A DNA stretch of 64,000 nt from Lysobacterales bacterium (GTDB lineage Bacteria; Pseudomonadota; Gammaproteobacteria; Xanthomonadales; Ahniellaceae): positions 1,904,501-1,968,500 of the forward strand of contig JADKHK010000013.1 of the NCBI GenBank assembly GCA_016721845.1. Direction: 5' to 3'. Within the stretch, counting starts at the first letter, position 1; each line of letters begins with the position of its first letter. This document shows positions 8,565 through 17,646 of this stretch, piece by piece. The notes beneath the pieces were generated by a model. That model ran no database searches. It was not told the DNA's origin and worked only from the letters and a program-made list of their open reading frames with translations. The position numbers and the translations under genes are program-made.

Positions 8565-9149
8565 ATGACTTGGAACAACGGACTCCTGGGCCGGTCACTG
8601 ATGTGGGCGATGGTGTTGTGGCCTTGCGGCCATGTGCTCGGCGCCGAATGTTCCGACGGCCTCGACAACGACGGCAACGGGCAGATCGACAGTGCGTCGG
8701 TGTACTGCAAGCTTCCGGGCGACAACGACGAATCCAGTTTTCGTTCCGGCATTCCGGGAGACGACGGCAACCTGCCGCGCAGTCTGGATACCTTTTTCGA
8801 TCTGAATGGCGGCAGCGGCGACGACAGCTGCAACCTCCACGCGTGCTGCATGATCGCGGGCGCTTGCCCGGCCGACTTGGAACCCGGGCTCTTCAACCCG
8901 TCCTTGTGCATCGCCGCTGTGGCCTGTGTCGACAATACGAAGCCGGTCATCCAGCCCGGCTGCGATGCGTTCGGATGCTGCGAGATGCACGACACGATCA
9001 CATCCACCGATCGGATCGTCTTCATCAATCCGGTGGTCTCTCCGAATTGCACGATCGCGACCATCGGCGACGGCGCATCCTGTCGCGCGTGCACGCCGAA
9101 TCCGGAGACCTATCTGTCGATCCGCTTGTTCAGCGACGGATTCGAATAA
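8565..9149 (+). CDS. Small secreted cysteine-rich protein with FSDGFE tail
   Basis: A 194-residue exported protein of unknown function. The signal peptide ends near residue 27 (GHVLGAE). The mature protein begins with CSDGLDNDGNGQID, a Ca2+-binding-like Asp/Asn loop common in secreted proteins. It has about a dozen cysteines, including CNLHACC and GCCEMHD pairs, suggesting disulfides. It ends in LFSDGFE, the tail shared with other secreted proteins in this window. The ATG at 8565 is preceded by GGAGG (8550-8554). I do not recognise the family beyond these marks. Confidence 0.72.
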   Translation: MTWNNGLLGRSLMWAMVLWPCGHVLGAECSDGLDNDGNGQIDSASVYCKLPGDNDESSFRSGIPGDDGNLPRSLDTFFDLNGGSGDDSCNLHACCMIAGACPADLEPGLFNPSLCIAAVACVDNTKPVIQPGCDAFGCCEMHDTITSTDRIVFINPVVSPNCTIATIGDGASCRACTPNPETYLSIRLFSDGFE

Positions 9150-9185
9150 GCCGAAGATGCACACGCCTACCGCGCTGGCGCGACA

Positions 9186-9890
9186 TCACGAGGCCCGCAC
9201 CCCGCGCTCGACTTCGGTCAGCGCAACCTTGTCGCGCAGGTAGGCGGGCAGCGCGAATTCGGGCGCGACGCCGTGGCCGCGCTGCCAGCGCGAGACCGCG
9301 AGCTGGGCGATCCGCGAGGCGCGCGGAAAGCGCTCGCCGTCGGCGAATTCCGGCGCGCCGATGCGCGGCGCCCAGTAATCCGGGTAAGCGCTCCAGCCAG
9401 TACCGATGACGCCCCAGCGTTCGGCGCGCGCCAGCGGCACGCTGTGCGCCGGGCCGACACATTCGTCACCGATCAGTTGCACGCCATGCTGGGCATCGAA
9501 GCGATAGCAGCCGGCATAGACCTCGCCCATGCGCGCGTCGATGGTGGCGAGCACGGTCAGGGTCGGATCGACTTCGATCACCTCGGCCGCGAGCGCTGCA
9601 AGCGAGGAGATCGGCAACACCGGCACATCCAGCCCGAGCGCGATGCCCTGCGCCACCGAGATGCCGAGGCGGACGCCGGTGAAGGCGCCGGGGCCGCGTC
9701 CTACGGCGATTGCGCCGATCTTCGACTTTGCGACGCCGGCCTCGGCCAGCACCTCGTCGATCATCGGCAGCACGAGTTGCGCCTGCCGTTTCGGCGCGAG
9801 TTCGAAACGCTCGTAACATTCCGCCGCGCGCAACAGCGCCACGGACACGGCTTCGGTCGAGGTATCGAGGGACAGCAGCCAGGAACTCAT
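9186..9890 (-). CDS. tsaB: tRNA t6A biosynthesis protein TsaB
   Basis: A 234-residue protein close in length to E. coli TsaB (231). It has LSLDTSTEAVSVALL at the N-terminus and GRGPGAFTGVRLGISVAQGIALGL and DARMGEVYAGCY in the ASKHA-like fold. TsaB is the scaffold partner of TsaD in threonylcarbamoylation of A37 in ANN-decoding tRNAs, an essential cytoplasmic step. Its ATG overlaps the creD stop by 4 nt, so it is translated after creD. Confidence 0.94.
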   Translation of the reverse strand: MSSWLLSLDTSTEAVSVALLRAAECYERFELAPKRQAQLVLPMIDEVLAEAGVAKSKIGAIAVGRGPGAFTGVRLGISVAQGIALGLDVPVLPISSLAALAAEVIEVDPTLTVLATIDARMGEVYAGCYRFDAQHGVQLIGDECVGPAHSVPLARAERWGVIGTGWSAYPDYWAPRIGAPEFADGERFPRASRIAQLAVSRWQRGHGVAPEFALPAYLRDKVALTEVERGVRAS

Positions 9891-11239
9891 GAGGTGTGCT
9901 CCGCCGAGGTCGGCAGTTCGGGGGGGACGGATGCGCCGAAGGCATACCAGTCGATGCGGCGCGTGAGATACATGGTCGCGCCGATCAGGGCAAGCACGAG
10001 GCCGCTGCCGGCCAGCAGCGCATAGTCCTCGGCACCGACCAGCACATACAGCGTGGCGTACAGCAGGGCCAGCCACAACGCGATGACGACGCCATGGCGC
10101 GGCCTGCGCAGCACCGCCCCGGCGTAACCGGCGATCATCGCGATCAGCACGACTGCAGCGATCAGATAGGCGAGCCCGAAACGCAGATGCTCCGACGCCG
10201 CGAGCAGGACCAGGAAGAATGTCGCCAGCGCCACGCCGACCAACAGATACTGCACCGGATGCAGGCGCAACGCGCTCAGCGTCTCGAACAGGAAGAACAC
10301 GCCGAAGCTGAGCGCGATCACCAGCAATCCGTATTTCAGCGTGCGCTCGTTGCGCTGGTAGACATCGCCCGCCTCATACAGGGCGACACCGAACGCCTGC
10401 TCTCCGAGCCGCGCCGCATCGATCTCGCCGCTCGCAAACGTGGCCGGCAGATTGCGGTTGAATTCGAGCACTTGCCACGATGCTTCGGAAGCATTCGCGT
10501 CGATCCGCGAGTGCGTCGGCGAGAACGCGCCGGAGAAATTCGGGTCCGGCCAGGGCGCGCGCAGATGCGCGCGATAATCACGCGCCAGCGGCAGCCAGTC
10601 GAAGCGACGGGAACCCGCCAAGCCGAGTTTCAACTGGCCCTCGATCGGTGCATCGGCACCCTCCAGCGACAGCGACGCCAGGCGAAACAGCGCCAGGCCG
10701 CCCGGTCCTTCGCCCAGAGATTCGGCGCGTGCCGCCTTGATGTCGCCGAACAGCGGCTCGATGCGCCGCAGGCCGCGCGGATCAGCGACGCCGAAGACCA
10801 GTTCGGCCTGGTTCCAAAGCACCTCGCCTTCGCCCGCGGCGAACATCTCGCGCGGATGCGCGAACGTGACCGCGAGGGTGACATCGGCCTGGTACACGGG
10901 CAGTTCGAAAATGCCGCGACGGCGTCGCTCGACCGTCAGCACCGCGTCGGCATCGACGCGATCCGGCACCTGGTAACGCCAGTATCGATGCGGCACCACG
11001 ACGCCGTCGCTGCGGGTCTCGCGGACGTCCACCGGCACCCGCAGCAACGGCGCACCGACGCGCTGCGCGTCGCCGAAACTGCTGGCCAGTGCTTGTTCGG
11101 CCTCGCTGCGCCGGCTTTCGCGTTCACGCCGCAAATCATCGAGCATCGACAACGGAATCGCCATCAGCAGCGCGAGGAAGCCGACTGCGAGCAGCTTCAG
11201 CGTGGCCGAGCGATGAAAGGCGGGACGAGGGACGGACAT
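9887..11239 (-). CDS. creD: Inner membrane protein CreD
   Basis: A 450-residue protein, the same length as E. coli CreD. One N-terminal membrane helix (about 13-30) is followed by a large periplasmic domain (about 31-295) with VPHRYWRYQVPD and FNRNLPATFASGEID. The C-terminal half has about six helices (YGLLVIALSFGVFFLFETL, LHPVQYLLVGVALATFFLVLL and others). CreD belongs to the CreBC regulon and is linked to envelope stress and beta-lactam responses in enterics and stenotrophomonads. No creB/creC lies beside it here; instead it overlaps tsaB by 4 nt. Confidence 0.92.
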   Translation of the reverse strand: MSVPRPAFHRSATLKLLAVGFLALLMAIPLSMLDDLRRERESRRSEAEQALASSFGDAQRVGAPLLRVPVDVRETRSDGVVVPHRYWRYQVPDRVDADAVLTVERRRRGIFELPVYQADVTLAVTFAHPREMFAAGEGEVLWNQAELVFGVADPRGLRRIEPLFGDIKAARAESLGEGPGGLALFRLASLSLEGADAPIEGQLKLGLAGSRRFDWLPLARDYRAHLRAPWPDPNFSGAFSPTHSRIDANASEASWQVLEFNRNLPATFASGEIDAARLGEQAFGVALYEAGDVYQRNERTLKYGLLVIALSFGVFFLFETLSALRLHPVQYLLVGVALATFFLVLLAASEHLRFGLAYLIAAVVLIAMIAGYAGAVLRRPRHGVVIALWLALLYATLYVLVGAEDYALLAGSGLVLALIGATMYLTRRIDWYAFGASVPPELPTSAEHTS

Positions 11240-11452
11240 CGGCAACTCCGGGTAGCGGGCGGCGGGTAACGGATGGCTGCAGCAGACACCGTCGCCGTGG
11301 CCGAAATCGGCGCGAATGTGGCGGACGCGGCACCAATCGGGCCCGTCCGCGGGCAACGCATCGATCTTCAAACGCCATGCCAGCGCGCTGAAACATCGAT
11401 CTGGTCAATCGACATGCCTTATTGTCGGAACGAACCGACCGAGGGAAGCACG

Positions 11453-12367
11453 ATGAACCTGCGCGACTTGCACTACCTGGTGGCCCTGGCCGACCTGCGC
11501 CATTTCGGACGCGCGGCCGAGGCCTGCTTCGTCAGCCAGCCGACACTGTCGACGCAACTGAAGAAGCTCGAGGAGGAACTCGACGTCACCCTGATCGAAC
11601 GCAGTTCGCGCCAGGTCATGCTGACCGACATCGGTCGCGAGATCGCCGAGCGCGCCCGTCTGGTGCTGCGCGAAGCGGACCAGATCCGCGAACTCGCCAA
11701 ACGCACCCGCGACCCCGAAGCCGGCACGGTGCGCCTCGGCGTCTTTCCGACGCTGGGCCCCTACCTGTTGCCGCACGTCGTGCCGCGCGTGCGCCAACGC
11801 TTCCCGCAACTCACCCTGCTGCTGACCGAAGACAAGACCGAGGCGCTGTTGCGCGGCCTGCGCGAAGGGCGTCTCGATGCCGCAGTCATGGCTTGGCCGG
11901 TGCATGACGCGCAGCTCGCACATGCCGACCTGTTCGAGGAAGACTTCCTGCTCGCGTTGCCGATCGGGCATCCACTCGGCAAGCGCAAGCGCATCGAGGT
12001 GTCGGCGCTATCGCGCAGCGAGTTGTTGCTGCTCGAAGACGGTCATTGCCTGCGCGAACAGGCGCTGGACGTCTGCCAGATGGCGGGCGCCATCGAGACC
12101 CGCGGCTTCCGGGCCACGAGCCTGGAAACCCTGCGCGCCATGGTCGCCGCAGGCGTCGGAATCACCCTGCTGCCGGCACTCGCGGTCGCGCCGCCCGTGC
12201 CGACCAGCGAACACCTGCAACTGCTGCGCTTCAGTGGCGACGTGCCGCATCGGCGTATTGCGCTGTTCTGGCGCCGCAGTTCGGCGCTGGGCCCGTTCCT
12301 CGAACGATTGGCCAGGGAACTGGCGGCGGTCCCCAAGTCGGCGCTGACCGCACGCGGCGGCAGTTGA
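11453..12367 (+). CDS. oxyR: Hydrogen peroxide sensor OxyR (LysR family)
   Basis: A 304-residue LysR regulator. The winged helix-turn-helix is at 1-60 (HFGRAAEACFVSQPTLSTQL). The redox pair sits at exactly Cys199 (LLEDGHCLREQ) and Cys208 (ALDVC), the numbering of E. coli OxyR, and is followed by FRATSLETLRAMVAAGVGITLLPALAV. Peroxide oxidises this pair to a disulfide and switches the regulator on. The start at 11453 is preceded by GAGGGAA. It is divergent from creD across about 213 nt. No clear OxyR operator was found there. Confidence 0.95.
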   Translation: MNLRDLHYLVALADLRHFGRAAEACFVSQPTLSTQLKKLEEELDVTLIERSSRQVMLTDIGREIAERARLVLREADQIRELAKRTRDPEAGTVRLGVFPTLGPYLLPHVVPRVRQRFPQLTLLLTEDKTEALLRGLREGRLDAAVMAWPVHDAQLAHADLFEEDFLLALPIGHPLGKRKRIEVSALSRSELLLLEDGHCLREQALDVCQMAGAIETRGFRATSLETLRAMVAAGVGITLLPALAVAPPVPTSEHLQLLRFSGDVPHRRIALFWRRSSALGPFLERLARELAAVPKSALTARGGS

Positions 12368-12398
12368 CCGACTGCGCCGCACTGCGCACAGTGGCGGC

Positions 12399-13052
12399 AT
12401 GTCGCGTCGCCTGATCCTGCTGCTCACCCTGTTGTGCCCGGTGCTTGCCCACGCCGAGGTCTCGGTTATTCCGTATGCCGCCTTGTACGAATCCCTGCGT
12501 CCGGCGCTGGAGATTGACGGCCATGATCGCCTGCTCGCGCGCATCCGCATCCTGAGCAAGCGCAGCGACGTCGCGCCGGAGCAGATCCGTCTCGATATCC
12601 AGAGCCGCAACGGCGTGCGCAGCATCCACGTCGCCGCGAACGGCGATGTGCATTTTCCGCTTGATCCGCAACTGCGCGAGGAGAACCCGACGGTCGCATC
12701 GAACCAGCCCAAGGGTTCGCTGACCTTGTCGGTCGCGATCGTGTTGAAGCCGCCGCGCGGCCTGCGTTTCCCGTATCGGGAAATCGCCCGCGGCATCGAC
12801 CAGATGCGTGCCGTCGTGACCGCCGACGGTGTCGCCGACCAGTTTCGCGTGCGTGGCGTCGAACTGTGGTTCGACCCGGCTGCACAGGCGCAATTGAGCA
12901 TCAGCGGGCGCATCGAACACCTGCTGATGGCCGACCGTGCCGGTCGCATCGTGCTCGACGACAGCGCCGAACTGCGCGAGGACGGTGTGATGCTGATCTT
13001 GTCGGCCGCGCCACGCGAAATCGCGCCGGTGATCGGCATGGGCGCACCGTAA
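12399..13052 (+). CDS. Exported protein, DUF2987-like
   Basis: A 217-residue protein with a signal peptide (1-18, LLCPVLAHA). The mature part starts EVSVIPYAALYESLRPAL, with later RIRILSKR, IQSRNGVRSIHVAANGDVHFPLDPQL and LSVAIVLKPP. The pattern of short strands resembles DUF2987 proteins of gammaproteobacteria, though I am not certain of this. Function is unknown; location is probably the periplasm. It lies 31 nt after oxyR, and the ion-channel gene starts immediately after its stop codon, so these two are likely co-transcribed. Confidence 0.6.
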   Translation: MSRRLILLLTLLCPVLAHAEVSVIPYAALYESLRPALEIDGHDRLLARIRILSKRSDVAPEQIRLDIQSRNGVRSIHVAANGDVHFPLDPQLREENPTVASNQPKGSLTLSVAIVLKPPRGLRFPYREIARGIDQMRAVVTADGVADQFRVRGVELWFDPAAQAQLSISGRIEHLLMADRAGRIVLDDSAELREDGVMLILSAAPREIAPVIGMGAP

Positions 13053-13988
13053 ATGGCGACCCGGGGACGCTACGGTGCCTGGCTCGGCCTCGCTGGCGTT
13101 GCACCGGACGAGCCGGCGCGCGCGCGCCGCGTCAGCGAATGGTTCGAATGGGTGCTCGTGCCGCTCGCGTTGTGGCTGCCGATCCAGTGGTCGCTGGAAA
13201 GCAGCGGCCAGATTTCAGCACCGACGGCCAATCTGGTCGCATGGCTGACCTGGGCGTTGTTCGTCGCCGAGGCGGCCGTGGTCGGGGCACTGGTCGACGA
13301 CCGTGCCCGTTATTTCCGCAGCAACTGGCTGAACCTGCTGATCATCGTCACCGGTCTGCCTCTGCTCTGGGAGCAAGGCAGTTGGGCTCGTGCGGCGCGG
13401 GCCTTGCGTCTGCTGCTGATGTTGTCGCTGCTGACCAATGTCGCGCGCGTCGTGAGGCACATGCTGGCGCAGAACCGGCTCGGCCCGATCCTCGCGGCGA
13501 TCGTCATCGTGACCACGCTGGGCGGTGCCGTCATCGGATACTTCGACCCGGCCTTCTCGCGCCCGATGGATGGCATCTGGTGGGCCTGGGTCACGGTCAC
13601 CACGGTCGGCTACGGCGACATGGTGCCGCAGACGCCGGCGGCACGCGTGTTCGCGGTCACGCTGATGCTGCTCGGCGTATCGATGATCGCGCTGCTGTCG
13701 GCCTCGCTGGTGGCGTTCTTTCAGGAAGACGAGGAACGCGAGGCTCGCCACGTGCGGCGCATGATCTGGATGAAGCTGCAGCACATGGAGGACGATGCCG
13801 AAGCGCGCGCCAGGCACCATGACGAACTGCTGGCCCGCCTCGCCTCGATCGAACTCGCCTTGCTCAAGGCGGTCGAGGAACGCAGCGCGCTGGAACGCAA
13901 GCTGGAGCGTCTGCTCGCACACGTCGCCGCGCCGACGGCCGACGACGCGCCGAAAGATCCTGCACCGAACAACGGTCCCATCGCTTGA
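13053..13988 (+). CDS. Voltage-gated-type potassium/ion channel
   Basis: A 311-residue membrane protein of the ion transport (six-helix) type. Helices are at about 30-48, 60-80, 91-105, 110-125 and 145-162, followed by a pore loop with the K+ selectivity filter TVGYGD at 184-189 and a last helix at about 198-222. The S4-like segment is short (ARAARALRLLLMLSLL), with three arginines. A cytoplasmic coiled coil (about 225-295, rich in E and R) would drive tetramerisation. The start codon follows the previous stop with no gap, so translation is probably coupled. Confidence 0.85.
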   Translation: MATRGRYGAWLGLAGVAPDEPARARRVSEWFEWVLVPLALWLPIQWSLESSGQISAPTANLVAWLTWALFVAEAAVVGALVDDRARYFRSNWLNLLIIVTGLPLLWEQGSWARAARALRLLLMLSLLTNVARVVRHMLAQNRLGPILAAIVIVTTLGGAVIGYFDPAFSRPMDGIWWAWVTVTTVGYGDMVPQTPAARVFAVTLMLLGVSMIALLSASLVAFFQEDEEREARHVRRMIWMKLQHMEDDAEARARHHDELLARLASIELALLKAVEERSALERKLERLLAHVAAPTADDAPKDPAPNNGPIA

Positions 13989-14013
13989 ATCCGACACCAG
14001 GGAACCCCAGCAC

Positions 14014-14634
14014 ATGGCGATGCTTGATCTGCCCGAACCCGACCAGGCCCTGCCCGGCCGATCCACGCCGATGGCGGTGGTGAACGCGCACCACGTCCAT
14101 GGCCGACCGATTGCCGGCGACTTTCCCGGATTGGCGCGCGTCCAGTTCGGCATGGGCTGCTTCTGGGGCGCGGAGCGCAAGTTCTGGTCCCTCCCCGGGG
14201 TCTACACGACGGCCGTCGGCTATGCCGGTGGCTACACCCCGAACCCGACCTATCGCGAAGTCTGCTCGGGCCGGACCGGGCACGCGGAGGTCGTGCTGGT
14301 CGTGTTCGATCGAGCGAAGCTCGGGCTGGACGCGTTGCTCCGCGTGTTCTTCGAAAGCCACGACCCGACCCAGGGCATGCGCCAGGGCAATGACCGCGGC
14401 AGTCAATACCGCTCCGCGATCTACGCGTACACGCCAGAGGATCTCGCGATCGCCGAGCGGATGCGCGACGCGTATGCCGGAGCCCTGCGCAACGCAGGCT
14501 ATCCGCCGGTCACCAGCGAGCTCCGCCTCGCGCCGCCGTTCTATTACGCCGAGGACGAGCACCAGCAGTACCTGTCGAAAAATCCGCGTGGCTATTGCGG
14601 CCTGGGCGGCACCGGCGTGGCCTGCGCGCTCTGA
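14014..14634 (+). CDS. msrA: Peptide-methionine (S)-S-oxide reductase MsrA
   Basis: A 206-residue MsrA. The catalytic Cys49 is in FGMGCFWGAERKFW. YAGGYTPNPTYREVCSGRTGHAEVV, RGSQYRSAIY and DEHQQYL are classic. Recycling cysteines are at 195 (GYCGLGG) and 204 (VACAL). It repairs oxidised methionine, which fits a peroxide-response neighbourhood with oxyR 1.6 kb upstream. The ATG at 14014 was chosen over 14020; both are plausible. Its last 43 nt overlap the convergent kinase gene. Confidence 0.95.
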   Translation: MAMLDLPEPDQALPGRSTPMAVVNAHHVHGRPIAGDFPGLARVQFGMGCFWGAERKFWSLPGVYTTAVGYAGGYTPNPTYREVCSGRTGHAEVVLVVFDRAKLGLDALLRVFFESHDPTQGMRQGNDRGSQYRSAIYAYTPEDLAIAERMRDAYAGALRNAGYPPVTSELRLAPPFYYAEDEHQQYLSKNPRGYCGLGGTGVACAL

Positions 14635-17003
14635 AGTGCGGCGCGCATCTCGCGCACCCTGAGGGTACGCGGATGATCGTTCCCCATCGATGCCACCAGC
14701 ACCGATTCGGCCTCGGCATAGGCCGCGTCGGCAGCACCGACATCGCCCATCGCCTGCAGGGTCTGCGCACGCCCGACCTCGAACAAGCCCACTTGCCAGG
14801 CCTCGCCACCGAGTACCTTGCGCGCCCGCGCCAGCACTTGCACGTGCAGCGCCAGCGCGTCGTCCAGGCGCCCCTGCTTGCGATACAGGCCGGCGATGTT
14901 GTGCATCAGCGCCAGCGTGTCCGGATGACTCTCGCCGATCAATTCGGTCTCGATGCGCAAGGTGCGCTCGTACAGGACCGCCGCGGCATCGAGTTTCCCC
15001 GACAGCGACAGCAGCAGGCCCAGATTGCTCATGCTGTTGCGCGTCAGGTGGTGCTGCTCGCCGTAGAGGCGCTCGCGCACGGCCAGGGCCTCGCGGAACA
15101 GCGGCTCCGCGTCGGCGAAGCGCTTCTGCTCCTGATACACCGTCGCCAGTTCGTTGATGGTCGTCAGCGTTTCCGGATGCGCATCGCCAAGCACGACCCG
15201 GCGCCGTGCAAGCACGTCGACGAGTACCGCGACGGCCTCGTCGAAGCGGCCAAGATGCCGCAACACGACGCCGCGATCGTGGCGCAGGCCCAATCGGCGC
15301 GGATGGTCGTCGCCGAATTCACTGCCCAGCGCCGCCAGCGAGCGGTCGAACAGACCCAGTGATGCCTCGTGCTCGCCGAGCATGCGCAGCGCCTGCGCGA
15401 GCGGCTGCATCGCTCCGACATCACGCACCGAAACGATGTCGGTGTCCTTGAAGTAAGGCCGCAATACATCGGCAGCCGCCGCATAGTCGCCATGCTGGTA
15501 GGCGAGTCGAGAACGCAACGAATCGCGCGACAACGACGCGCCCGACGTTGCAGTGATCAGGGCCTCGGCCTCGTCGAGTCGATCGCGGTCGATCAACACG
15601 TCGGCCAGCTCGAGTCGCAACGGCTCGACCTGCGCCGGCAACCATTCCTCCGCCAGCGCCAGCGCGGCGCGTGCGTGCGGCTCGGCCTGGTCGGGTGCAC
15701 CCAGTGCCTGATACAGCCGACTCAGGGTAAGCCGGACTGCCGCTTGCTCGGCCGGTGCTTGATCGAAGCGACGACCCACTTGCCGCGAAGCGAGATCCAG
15801 CGCCTGGCGCACCGTCATCTCGTGGCCGGGCATGGCAGCCGGGTCGGCCGCCGCCAGCAGATCGTCTTCGAGGAAGGCGAGCACGGTGCCGGCGACGCGC
15901 GCGCGCTCGTCGGCGCGATCGCGCTCGGCAGCGATGCGCTGGATCGACAAGGCGATGCCGGCGGCAGCGGCGATCAGCACGCCCACGCTGGCCGCGCTCG
16001 CGAACGGGTGTCGTGCCAACCAGCGGCCGAACACATGCAGCGGATCGTGCCGGCGCGCGGCGATGGGACGATTCGCGAGAAACGCCTGCAAGTCGAGTTG
16101 CAGTGCCGCCACCGTCGCATGGCGGGCATCTGGCGCATCGGCCGTCGCCCGCTGCACGATCAGGCGCAGGTCTTGCGGCAGGCCCTCAGGCAGGATCAAC
16201 CCCGCATCGGGCTCGCCAGCCTGGCCCAGCAAGGTGCGGTGCTCGTTCGCATCGCGCGCCAGCAACGCCGCCAGCAGGCAGCCGAGCTGGTAGAGATCGC
16301 CAGCCACGGTCGCGGCTTCGCCACGGCGTTGTTCCGGGCTCGCGAATCCCGGCGTGAACGCGACCGGTGCGGTGTCCTCGCCCGCATCGGCGAGGGCCGC
16401 GATGCCGAAATCGAGCAGCTTGGCGCGACCGTCGGCATCGACCATCACGTTCGATGGCTTGATGTCGCGGTGGAGCACGCCGCGTGCATGCGCGTAAGCG
16501 ACCGCATCACACACGTCGAGGAACAAACGGATGCGCTCGCGCAAGGGCAAGGCCCGTGCGACGCAGTGGCGATCGAGGGTGTCGCCCTCGATCAATTCCA
16601 TTGCCAGCCACGGCCGCCCGTCCTCGCGCTGGCCACCATCGACCAGTCGGGCGATGTTCGGATGCCGCAATGCCGCCAGCGTCTGGCGTTCGCGCCGGAA
16701 CAAGGCTTCGCTGACCGCACCGCGGCCGGTCAACCACTTCAAGGCGACCTGTTGCTGAAACTGGCCGTCGTCGCGTTCGGCCAGCAGCACCGCGCCCATG
16801 CCGCCGCGCGCCAGTTCGCGCACGATCCGGAACACGCCGACACGCGCACCGGCGGTCGGCACATCGTCGACGGATGCCAGCAGGTCGCGGAACAGGGCAC
16901 CGGAAAACAGTCGCCCCGGCTCCAGCAGGTCGAGGGCTTTCATGGGCAAGGCAGGATCGTCGGCATGGGTGTCAGAACCCGGATCGGCCACCGAACCCGC
17001 CAT
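14592..17003 (-). CDS. Serine/threonine protein kinase with TPR sensor region
   Basis: An 803-residue Hanks-type kinase. The kinase domain (about 55-315) is complete: GGMG glycine loop at 67-70, Lys89 (VALKW), HRDIKPSN with Asp180, and DFG at 198-200. One membrane helix (about 336-354) separates it from a periplasmic region of several TPR/Kinesin-light-chain-type repeats (about 395-790), for example AEPLFREALAVRERLYG and HPDTLALMHNIAGLYRKQGRLDDAL. The gene starts 3 nt after the ECF sigma gene. Such sigma/kinase pairs are known in the ECF43-type group, where the kinase is thought to activate the sigma factor. A possible earlier partner signal would be sensed through the TPRs. Confidence 0.92.
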   Translation of the reverse strand: MAGSVADPGSDTHADDPALPMKALDLLEPGRLFSGALFRDLLASVDDVPTAGARVGVFRIVRELARGGMGAVLLAERDDGQFQQQVALKWLTGRGAVSEALFRRERQTLAALRHPNIARLVDGGQREDGRPWLAMELIEGDTLDRHCVARALPLRERIRLFLDVCDAVAYAHARGVLHRDIKPSNVMVDADGRAKLLDFGIAALADAGEDTAPVAFTPGFASPEQRRGEAATVAGDLYQLGCLLAALLARDANEHRTLLGQAGEPDAGLILPEGLPQDLRLIVQRATADAPDARHATVAALQLDLQAFLANRPIAARRHDPLHVFGRWLARHPFASAASVGVLIAAAAGIALSIQRIAAERDRADERARVAGTVLAFLEDDLLAAADPAAMPGHEMTVRQALDLASRQVGRRFDQAPAEQAAVRLTLSRLYQALGAPDQAEPHARAALALAEEWLPAQVEPLRLELADVLIDRDRLDEAEALITATSGASLSRDSLRSRLAYQHGDYAAAADVLRPYFKDTDIVSVRDVGAMQPLAQALRMLGEHEASLGLFDRSLAALGSEFGDDHPRRLGLRHDRGVVLRHLGRFDEAVAVLVDVLARRRVVLGDAHPETLTTINELATVYQEQKRFADAEPLFREALAVRERLYGEQHHLTRNSMSNLGLLLSLSGKLDAAAVLYERTLRIETELIGESHPDTLALMHNIAGLYRKQGRLDDALALHVQVLARARKVLGGEAWQVGLFEVGRAQTLQAMGDVGAADAAYAEAESVLVASMGNDHPRTLRVREMRAALQSAQATPVPPRPQ

Positions 17004-17006
17004 CGT

Positions 17007-17552
17007 TCAAGCCGCCAGCAACACGGCGAGGCGGGCACGCGCATCCGCCCACACGCGCTGCGAGGTGCGCAGGGACTCACCGATCGCGTCCGCCGTTTCC
17101 TGTTCGGTCAGGCCCGCGAACACGCGGCATTCGACCACGCGCACCCATTGCGGATTCTCGGATTCCAGACGGTTCAGGGCGCTGTCGATATCGATCAGAT
17201 GCTGGGCTTCGACCGCGACCGCCTGCTCGCGCGCATCGATGTCGGTATGCGCGGCACCACCGCCACGCTTTTCGGCGATGCGGTCGCGGGCGTGGTTCAA
17301 CATCAGCTGGCGCATCGCGCGCGCCGCCAGGGCCAGGAAGTGCGCACGGTTCTGCACGGCTTCGGCGCCACCACGTTCGAGGCGCAGATAGCACTCATGC
17401 ACCAATGCGGTTGGATTCAGCGTGCCCTGCCCGCCACCGAGCACACCGCGGGCGATGCGCTTGAGATCGTCATAGACGAGGGCGACGGCCTGATCCCAGG
17501 CGCGGTCGTCGCCCGATCGGGCCTTGTCCAGCAGTTCGGTGACCTGACTCAT
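17007..17552 (-). CDS. ECF-type RNA polymerase sigma factor (kinase-associated)
   Basis: A 181-residue sigma factor of the TIGR02999-like ECF group. Region 2 has LVYDDLKRIARGVL, LNPTALVHECYLRL and NRAHFLALAARAMRQLMLNHARDRIAEKRGGG. Region 4 has RVFAGLTEQETADAIGESLRTSQRVWADARARL. The ATG at 17552 fits the usual start MSQVTELL for the family. No anti-sigma gene is present; the downstream Ser/Thr kinase (3-nt gap) probably takes the regulatory role, as in ECF43-type loci. Target promoters are not identifiable here. Confidence 0.9.
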   Translation of the reverse strand: MSQVTELLDKARSGDDRAWDQAVALVYDDLKRIARGVLGGGQGTLNPTALVHECYLRLERGGAEAVQNRAHFLALAARAMRQLMLNHARDRIAEKRGGGAAHTDIDAREQAVAVEAQHLIDIDSALNRLESENPQWVRVVECRVFAGLTEQETADAIGESLRTSQRVWADARARLAVLLAA

Positions 17553-17646
17553 GCGACGCCTTGCGATTCCCTCCTGCGAGCATAGCCCGGTGCTGGCGGG
17601 ATCGGACAGCGTTCCGGGTATCGAATCGCAACAGCGGAGCTCAGCC

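Noticed and set aside
11240..11452. An OxyR operator between creD and oxyR
   Set aside because: No spaced ATAG/CTAT pattern could be found.
15369..17585. A 738-codon plus-strand open frame
   Set aside because: It mirrors the Ser/Thr kinase and sigma genes, which have complete motifs on the minus strand.
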